DNA of 48,452 nucleotides from JANSWY01 sp038525605 (GTDB taxonomy: Bacteria > Bacteroidota > Bacteroidia > Cytophagales > Cyclobacteriaceae), in the NCBI GenBank assembly GCA_038525605.1, contig JBCBHL010000006.1:1-48452 (forward strand). Reading direction: 5' to 3'. Shown piece after piece: positions 43,681 through 48,452 of the stretch. How positions within the stretch are numbered: position 1 is the first letter of the stretch; the number at the start of each line of letters is the position of its first letter. The notes beneath the pieces were generated by a model, which saw only the letters and a program-made list of their open reading frames with translations, was not told the DNA's origin and did not search any database. A program made the translations under genes and the position numbers.

Positions 43681-44940
43681 ATGAAATACATTAAAATAAT
43701 CATTTTGCTACTCGCAGCTATTGAATTAAATGGGCAATCTGCTAAAAAAGAGTTGAAAAGCTACCTCATCGAATCTCGTCAGATCATCGACCCTGATCAA
43801 TCAATACAATTGGCAGATGCGGATTATGAAAAACAGTACTTTTTCTATGGATTTATCCACGGATCGCAAAAAACGCAGGAAATTGACTTACAGCTTTTAA
43901 AGTCGATAAAAACACAAAATGGATTGAAGTACTACGCCCCGGAAGTAGATTTTTCGATGGCTTATTTTTTAAATAAATATCTGGATAGCGGGAGTGAAGA
44001 TTTACTAAAAGAGTTAGTCCACACTTACAGATATGCTGTTCCTCAGGATGCCTCAGTCGCTTTTTTTGAGAAATTTCGAAAACTCAAGACCTACAACGAT
44101 CAGCTTCCCAATGAAGAAAAGATCATCATTATTGGAACAGACAGGATGATCTCAGCAATCTGGTTTTTGCGTCACCTTCAGGAGTTATTACCTGAAAATC
44201 TACCTGCGGATGCCTCTCTGTTATCCAAATTGAAAGAATATCCCGAAAGTCAATTAGGCCATTTTACATTTTACGATAAGACATCAGAACTCTATTCATT
44301 GTTCAGCAAAAACTGGGATCAATTATATGAAAATGACGAATATCGTACAATATTCGGAGAAGACTTTCCGGTCTGGAATCACCTCATTTATCAGGTGAGC
44401 TATTTTTTCGATGAGAAGAAGAATAGAGAAAAAAGGATATTCGATAATTTCAGAAAGCTGGAAGTAATCTATGAGCTGGAGGACCAGCCAGTATACTTCA
44501 ATTTTGGGTACGCCCATGTATTGCAGGCTGAGTTTTTCAATTACAGCTATTTGGCTAATCGTTTCAAAAATCAATATTCACCGAATAACGTATTGACAGT
44601 TTTGGCCATCATGTCGGAGAGTAATGTGCTTTGGAATACCAAAGTGGGTAAGTATGGCAAATACAAAGGCTATGGTGTCAACTGGTTTGGGGGAGAAGGC
44701 GATAGCGTATTTGAACGTGTCACTGGGATCAGTACCTTTAAAAAGGTAACACCGGGGAGAAAAGCTGCTATCTATCATCTGGACAAAGCATATTCCCCGT
44801 TTCAGAAAAATCTGTATGCTATCTACACAAAGAAGCAACTTAAAAATCTGAAAACAGAATCGGTTACAACTGATTTTGCGCAATATCTGATACACATCAG
44901 GCATTCAAAGGCAAATGTGCCAATTCAGGAAATTATGTAA
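43681..44940 (+). CDS. Secreted erythromycin-esterase-like (EreA/ChaN superfamily) protein
   Basis: A 419-residue exported protein with signal peptide (YIKIIILLLAAIELNGQS). The segment FYGFIHGSQKTQEIDLQLL resembles the GEATHGtrEf motif of erythromycin esterase-type proteins, with the His preserved, followed by YYAPEVDFSMAYFLNKYL like their acidic second motif. Further parts (FGYAHVLQAEFF, GEGDSVFERV) are compatible with this fold, but the match is by motif only, and secreted members may act on other substrates. The ATG at 43681 is chosen over an upstream GTG because it starts the signal peptide. Confidence 0.65.
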   Translation: MKYIKIIILLLAAIELNGQSAKKELKSYLIESRQIIDPDQSIQLADADYEKQYFFYGFIHGSQKTQEIDLQLLKSIKTQNGLKYYAPEVDFSMAYFLNKYLDSGSEDLLKELVHTYRYAVPQDASVAFFEKFRKLKTYNDQLPNEEKIIIIGTDRMISAIWFLRHLQELLPENLPADASLLSKLKEYPESQLGHFTFYDKTSELYSLFSKNWDQLYENDEYRTIFGEDFPVWNHLIYQVSYFFDEKKNREKRIFDNFRKLEVIYELEDQPVYFNFGYAHVLQAEFFNYSYLANRFKNQYSPNNVLTVLAIMSESNVLWNTKVGKYGKYKGYGVNWFGGEGDSVFERVTGISTFKKVTPGRKAAIYHLDKAYSPFQKNLYAIYTKKQLKNLKTESVTTDFAQYLIHIRHSKANVPIQEIM

Positions 44941-44974
44941 TTGATTTACAAAGAAAATACTGTAAATTATCAAC

Positions 44975-45703
44975 ATGAAAATCTGCCTGGCACAAACCAA
45001 GTATCACCCTGGCGATATTCGGCAGAATGATGATCAACATAGGGCATTCATTTTGAAAGCAATAGAGCTGGGTGCAGGTGCTATTTATTTTCCGGAACTC
45101 TCTTTGACAGGTTATGAACCGGAAAGAGCTGAAGAGCTCTCTTTTCAGGAATCTGATTTGAGGTTTTTACCCTATCAGGTGTTGAGTAGTGAAAACAACA
45201 TCACGATTGGATTAGGGGTGCCTGTTCAAAGAAAAGCAGGGTTTACGATCAGTATGGCAATTTTTCAACCGCAGAAAGCGCATACATATTATGACAAGAA
45301 ATACCTGCATGTTGATGAATTGCCGTTTTTTATACCCGGCGAAAACCTTTCTTCAGATCGCATAGGAGACGGGCAAACGGCCATGGCTATCTGCTATGAA
45401 TTATCCATTGAAGAGCATGCTACAACTTCAGTTACAGACAACGTTTGTAATTACCTGGCCAGCGTCGCTAAATACAGAGATGATGTGAAGCGAGCATCAC
45501 GTACCTTGTCCGAAATTGCCAGAAAATTCTCCATCCATACGCTGATGGTGAATGGCATAGGGCCAGCAGATGGCGGAGTCTGTACAGGAAGTTCAGCTAT
45601 CTGGGACACAGAAGGAAAACAATTGTTACAGCTGGGAGAGGACCAGCCCGGCCTAATTCTTTTCGATACGGTTACACACGAGGTGCAAAGTGTAGTCATG
45701 TGA
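44975..45703 (+). CDS. Carbon-nitrogen hydrolase (nitrilase superfamily)
   Basis: A 242-residue amidase-type enzyme with the complete Glu-Lys-Cys triad: Glu41 (YFPELSLTGYEP), Lys108/109 (YYDKKYLHVDELPFF) and Cys140 (MAICYELSIEEHA). The fold is otherwise typical (start MKICLAQTKYHPGDI, late TGSSAIWDTEGKQLLQLG). It hydrolyses a C-N bond in an amide or nitrile; the substrate cannot be inferred. It lies 34 bp after the previous gene and 1 bp from the convergent aminotransferase gene. Confidence 0.92.
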   Translation: MKICLAQTKYHPGDIRQNDDQHRAFILKAIELGAGAIYFPELSLTGYEPERAEELSFQESDLRFLPYQVLSSENNITIGLGVPVQRKAGFTISMAIFQPQKAHTYYDKKYLHVDELPFFIPGENLSSDRIGDGQTAMAICYELSIEEHATTSVTDNVCNYLASVAKYRDDVKRASRTLSEIARKFSIHTLMVNGIGPADGGVCTGSSAIWDTEGKQLLQLGEDQPGLILFDTVTHEVQSVVM

Positions 45704-45704
45704 A

Positions 45705-47027
45705 TTATTCGATAGCTTCTGTTTCAGAACTTTCTATGTATTGAATCAAACTTGATTTAATGGTTTGAAAAATATGAAGCAGAGTCTCTTCATTTTCTTC
45801 CAATAAGGTCACCCTGAAACCCAGTAAGTCTGAGCAAAAAGAAGAAATAGGCACAACACAAATACCAGTAGTGGCCAGCAGGTAGTAGACAAACCGCTGA
45901 TCAAGAGGCATTTCAGGTGTGATCCAGTCATCAATAAGGCTGTTGATCTCAGCATTTTTAGCCAAGAGATATTGCCGATTATTCAGCGCTTCGTTTTTAA
46001 AAATGATCGTATTGTAAAAAGCGCCTTTTGTCTCGTTGAAGTAAATGTACGGAATGTCTGCAAGTAATTCAGATATGAGTTTGCTCCTTTTGGCTATCCG
46101 ATCATTAAAATCCCTGCGAAAGGCAGGATAACGCTTGTCCGACATGATTTTAGGTATTGCCAACTGAGGAAGTTTTGTGGAGCTTACTTCTATCATCTTC
46201 GCATTGTCGAGCGTTTGGCACAGCCTGTCAAAATCTTTGTCATTCTGTCTGTTATAGTACTCCGCCCATCCGCACCGTGCTCCCGGCCAGGGAAATTCCT
46301 TTGAAATCCCTTTTAGCGCTATCCCGGGAACTTCTCCGATAAATTCACTCAGTGCATATGCTTTAGAATTGTTGTAAGTGATGTTTAGATAAATCTCATC
46401 GCAGATGATAAACAGGTCAAACTCCCGCGCAATTGCTACAAACCGATCCAGAATATGCTTTGGATACACCATGCCTGTCGGATTATCAGGATTGATAATG
46501 AGTATGCCAACAATTCCGGGATTGTATTTCACCTTATTATACAAGTCATCCATATCCGGCAGCCAGTTGTCTTCCGGTACCAGCTGGTAAGTGATTGGCT
46601 CGTGGTTTGCATGTGCTGCTTCCGCCGATGAATGCGTCGAGTAAGCAGGGGACGGACCGATAACGCGAGATGTTGGTAGGAGGTATTGATATATTTTTGC
46701 GATCGCATCACCAAGTCCATTGAAAAAAGTGATGTCATCAGCGGTGATTTGCACACCCTTTCGATTATTCGTAAGATCAGCTAGAAATGCCCGAGTCTCA
46801 GGTAAACCTTTTGAATGACTGTAACCGTAGGATTGATCGTCTTTCAATATATCCCTGAGTGTATCTTTCATCCATTCCGGGACCTTCAGATTTTTTTGAA
46901 TAGGATCCCCGATGTTCTCCCAGTATATGGGCACACCTAATCCCTGCAAAAGCTCTGCCTTCTTTACAATTCCCCTGATTTCGTATGAGAGCTCATCAGC
47001 ACCAGCCCTCAGAAGTTGTTGTCTCAT
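45705..47027 (-). CDS. PLP-dependent class I/II aminotransferase
   Basis: A 440-residue aminotransferase. YWENIGDPIQKNLKVPEW and SYGYSHSKGLPETRAFLAD are the N-terminal arm and substrate region, INPDNPTGMVYP and CDEIYLNITYN provide the PLP ring contacts, and Lys in GISKEFPWPGARCGW is the Schiff-base residue. The family resembles AlaA/aspartate-type aminotransferases; the substrate is not certain. I chose the ATG at 47027 (MRQQLLRAG); the frame runs 21 codons further upstream but that part is hydrophobic and unlike the family. Confidence 0.92.
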   Translation of the reverse strand: MRQQLLRAGADELSYEIRGIVKKAELLQGLGVPIYWENIGDPIQKNLKVPEWMKDTLRDILKDDQSYGYSHSKGLPETRAFLADLTNNRKGVQITADDITFFNGLGDAIAKIYQYLLPTSRVIGPSPAYSTHSSAEAAHANHEPITYQLVPEDNWLPDMDDLYNKVKYNPGIVGILIINPDNPTGMVYPKHILDRFVAIAREFDLFIICDEIYLNITYNNSKAYALSEFIGEVPGIALKGISKEFPWPGARCGWAEYYNRQNDKDFDRLCQTLDNAKMIEVSSTKLPQLAIPKIMSDKRYPAFRRDFNDRIAKRSKLISELLADIPYIYFNETKGAFYNTIIFKNEALNNRQYLLAKNAEINSLIDDWITPEMPLDQRFVYYLLATTGICVVPISSFCSDLLGFRVTLLEENEETLLHIFQTIKSSLIQYIESSETEAIE

Positions 47028-47212
47028 TAAGAATAATCGATAATAAAAATCCGAAATTAAACAGGAAACTTTTGAAAAATATTGAAACAAAGAATTTTAT
47101 TTTTAGGAGCAATAGCCTTTCCTGATCTGCCAGAGTCTGTTCGGGCTATCCGCTTTTACATCCCCTCGCTCACGGCCACTTCGGTAACCGCTTCTATCCC
47201 GGCTAGGTATCT

Positions 47213-47258
47213 GTTGCAGTGCTGTTGCAGCGCATTGCATTGCGCTGCTATTGATGTA
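47213..47258. repeat. 46 bp direct repeat, copy A
   Basis: GTTGCAG(T/C)GCTGTTGCA at the left end and TGCATTG(C/T)GCTGCTAT near the right end are shared with copy B at 47637-47682; 39 of 46 bases agree. It contains GCAGCGCA/TGCGCTGC, an 8 bp inverted repeat. Confidence 0.8.
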
Positions 47259-47394
47259 CGCTGCTAAAGCAAGCGTCCGCTTGCTTGAACCGGCACTAAT
47301 TTTTATGCCTCCATTTTACTATTTCTATTTCTCGTTACAGCCAAATATTATTTTGTCAATCTTCAAAAATTCACTTTTGACGGTATAAAAATAA

Positions 47395-47560
47395 CTTCGG
47401 AAAGCAAAATGCTTCCCTCGGAAGCTGAATTATCACCTCGGAAGTATATCTGTACACCTCGGAAAGGTTTAGATAGGGCTCGGACAAAGTAAAATTACCT
47501 CGGACGGAATATTGTTTGCTCGGAAATATTAGAATCTCCTCGGAAAGAAGATTATTTGGT
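47395..47560. repeat. Eight-unit array of TCGGA cores, period 20-21 bp
   Basis: TCGGA begins at 47397, 47418, 47438, 47459, 47480, 47500, 47520 and 47540, spacings 21, 20, 21, 21, 20, 20 and 20. Seven of the eight read CTCGGA (the first CTTCGGA), six of them followed by A. The 14-15 bases between cores are AT-rich and differ from unit to unit. The period equals two turns of B-DNA, so all cores face the same side of the helix. Confidence 0.9.
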
Positions 47561-47586
47561 TTGTATTTGAATCACGATTAGGATTG

Positions 47587-47630
47587 TACCATCCTAAAAT
47601 AAGATTCCTTCGCTGCGCTCGGAATGACAC
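47587..47630. repeat. Direct repeat, copy 1 of a second type
   Basis: TACCATCCTAAA followed by AGATTCCTTCGCTGC and a TCGGA core; matched by 47681-47723. Sequences of this kind are scattered in Bacteroidota genomes. Confidence 0.75.
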
Positions 47631-47636
47631 CCCTTT

Positions 47637-47682
47637 GTTGCAGCGCTGTTGCAACGCAATGCATTGTGCTGCTATCAATATA
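47637..47682. repeat. 46 bp direct repeat, copy B
   Basis: Counterpart of 47213-47258 (39 of 46 identical). It lies between the two copies of the other repeat type. Confidence 0.8.
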
Positions 47683-47723
47683 CCATCCTAAATGTGAGAT
47701 TCCTTCGCTGCTCTCGGATGACG
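47681..47723. repeat. Direct repeat, copy 2 of the second type
   Basis: TACCATCCTAAA, AGATTCCTTCGCTGC and CTCGGA as in 47587-47630, with a one-base deletion and a few substitutions. Confidence 0.75.
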
Positions 47724-47730
47724 TCCGGAA

Positions 47731-47764
47731 ATAAAACAGGCTGCCTCGACATGAGGCAGCCTGT
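47731..47764 (-). terminator. Terminator of the downstream type IX-secreted protein gene
   Basis: ACAGGCTGCCTC (47736-47747) and GAGGCAGCCTGT (47753-47764) form a perfect 12 bp stem with loop GACAT. On the minus strand the stem is followed by TTTTATTT, placing it just after the stop of the gene ending at 47791. Confidence 0.85.
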
Positions 47765-47790
47765 GATTTTTATTTGATAAACTTTCTTTG

Positions 47791-48452
47791 TTATCTTTTT
47801 AACAGCAGTTTACGAGTCTCAACTCTGTTCCCTGCCACAATTTTACAGAGATACATTCCAGCCGGTAATCCACTGCTTTCAAACGTAGCATGGTAAATAC
47901 CTATTTCCTGGCGCTTGTTTTCGACCAAAGTCTTAACCAATCCTCCGTTAAGATCATAGATTTGCAGCAACACATTGGTATTTTCTTCTGTCAATGTGTA
48001 AGTAATCGTCGTCTGATTGGTGAAAGGATTTGGATATACTTCCATTTTTTGATGAGGTAAACCCAGCAATTGATGATCACTAAATACTTTAGGTGTTTCC
48101 AAAGTACCGATGTGGCTGTTGATTTTAAATTCAACCATAGAATCGGCATCATAAAGCATCCCTTCTTTTGCATCATAGATTTTGAAAGTTACCTCTTCAC
48201 CCGGATCATCAGCATAAACAAATAAATTTGTCAAATATTGATCCAATTGATCAACTTTAATGATTTGTCCGAGTCCTCTGCACTCATCTTCCACGAATGC
48301 TGCAACCCAAATATCACTCACGTCTTTCTTGTCAGCAATCGAAACAGTTCCCAGGATTGTCATGTTATAACGGAAATCTCTTGGATTTACTTCCCATCCC
48401 TCCACTGGTGCTGATATGGTAAAGTCTACGGCATCCTGTATCTCCATTCTAC
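47791..48452 (-). CDS. C-terminal part of a type IX-secreted protein (cut by window edge)
   Basis: The minus-strand frame is open to the right edge of the window, so the 5' end is missing. The visible 220 residues contain a beta-domain (VAAFVEDECRGLGQ, VTFKIYDAKEGMLYD), typical of Bacteroidota surface proteins, and then a complete C-terminal type A sorting domain of about 85 residues starting KMEVYPNPFTNQTTITYTL, with LLQIYDLNGGLVKTL, AGMYLCKIVAGN and final basic KLLLKR. The mature protein should be secreted through the type IX system and attached to or released from the cell surface. What the missing N-terminus does is unknown. Confidence 0.9.
   Translation of the reverse strand, partial: RMEIQDAVDFTISAPVEGWEVNPRDFRYNMTILGTVSIADKKDVSDIWVAAFVEDECRGLGQIIKVDQLDQYLTNLFVYADDPGEEVTFKIYDAKEGMLYDADSMVEFKINSHIGTLETPKVFSDHQLLGLPHQKMEVYPNPFTNQTTITYTLTEENTNVLLQIYDLNGGLVKTLVENKRQEIGIYHATFESSGLPAGMYLCKIVAGNRVETRKLLLKR

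Larger units (their letters stand above)
47028..47790. other. Gene-free, repeat-rich region
   Basis: No coding sequence is seen over 763 bp. From left to right it holds a GC-richer stretch (about 47130-47210) that looks like repetitive extragenic sequence, a hairpin GCAAGCGTCCGCTTGC (about 47270-47285), the phased TCGGA array, and two kinds of direct repeat, ending with a terminator. Confidence 0.75.

Noticed and set aside
47395..47560. TCGGA array as a CRISPR array
   Set aside because: The conserved part is only 5-8 bp, the spacing is 20-21 bp, and there are no cas genes.

Overview
This 48 kb window is a chromosomal segment of a Bacteroidota bacterium, most likely from the Cytophagales/Cytophagia side of the phylum. 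The signs are: C-terminal sorting domains of the type IX secretion system on two secreted proteins, DUF4290 translationally coupled to murA, SC-type lipoboxes, a fused alpha-beta 2-oxoacid dehydrogenase E1, a LytS/LytTR pair, a menaquinone gene (menB), moderate AT richness, and several promoters of the Bacteroidota type (TTTG, about 19 bp, TAnnTTTG). The exact genus cannot be read from the sequence. No rRNA, tRNA, CRISPR array, transposase or phage gene was seen.

Bases 1-3560: a partial gene, a small lipoprotein gene flanked by two roughly 205 bp direct repeats, and a fused 2-oxoacid dehydrogenase E1 on the minus strand. One of the repeats is the genuine E1 3' end with its terminator; the other is a decayed copy.

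Bases 3561-15655: an almost complete phenylacetate degradation (paa) operon on the minus strand in the order paaE-A-B-C-D-G-H-I-J-Z-enoyl-CoA hydratase-paaY, preceded by a TetR regulator on the same strand (probable PaaR). The multicomponent epoxidase (PaaABCDE) turns phenylacetyl-CoA into the ring epoxide, PaaG isomerises it to the oxepin, PaaZ opens and oxidises the ring, and PaaJ, the crotonase and PaaH complete beta-oxidation to acetyl-CoA and succinyl-CoA. PaaI and PaaY are salvage thioesterases. The ligase PaaK is not in the window. Two identical-pattern operators (ACTAAC-N4-GTTAGT) lie between the regulator and paaE. PaaZ carries an extra C-terminal DinB/DUF1569-like domain.

Bases 15689-27139: housekeeping and secreted functions: subtilase, a STAS/SEC14-like protein, aminopeptidase P, DUF4290-murA (MurA has Asp in place of the fosfomycin-target Cys), a small coiled-coil protein, a NeuD-type acyltransferase, the tRNA hydroxylase TrhO, a nucleoside phosphorylase, two paralogous secreted proteins of unknown function, and menB.

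Bases 27140-41047: a decayed intergenic stretch, a single-subunit molybdopterin oxidoreductase, a DEDDh exonuclease, a 1102-residue secreted endonuclease I with a type IX sorting domain, a membrane-anchored winged-helix regulator divergent from a YceI protein (with 10-11 bp direct repeats over the promoter), a truncated M20 peptidase, a SIMPL protein, a small lipoprotein, a Coq4-like protein, a YafK-type L,D-transpeptidase, galE and a hemolysin III family protein.

Bases 41205-48452: DUF4287/DUF5655 protein, LytTR regulator and LytS-type kinase, an erythromycin-esterase-like secreted protein, a nitrilase-superfamily hydrolase, a class I aminotransferase, then a 760 bp gene-free region holding an eight-unit array of a TCGGA core with a 20-21 bp period, flanked by 46 bp direct repeats. 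The window ends inside a secreted protein with a type IX sorting domain.

The most unusual observations are the helically phased TCGGA array, the Coq4 signature in a menaquinone-type organism, the duplicated E1 tail around a lipoprotein gene, the paired paa operators, and the membrane winged-helix regulator with direct repeats at the neighbouring promoter.
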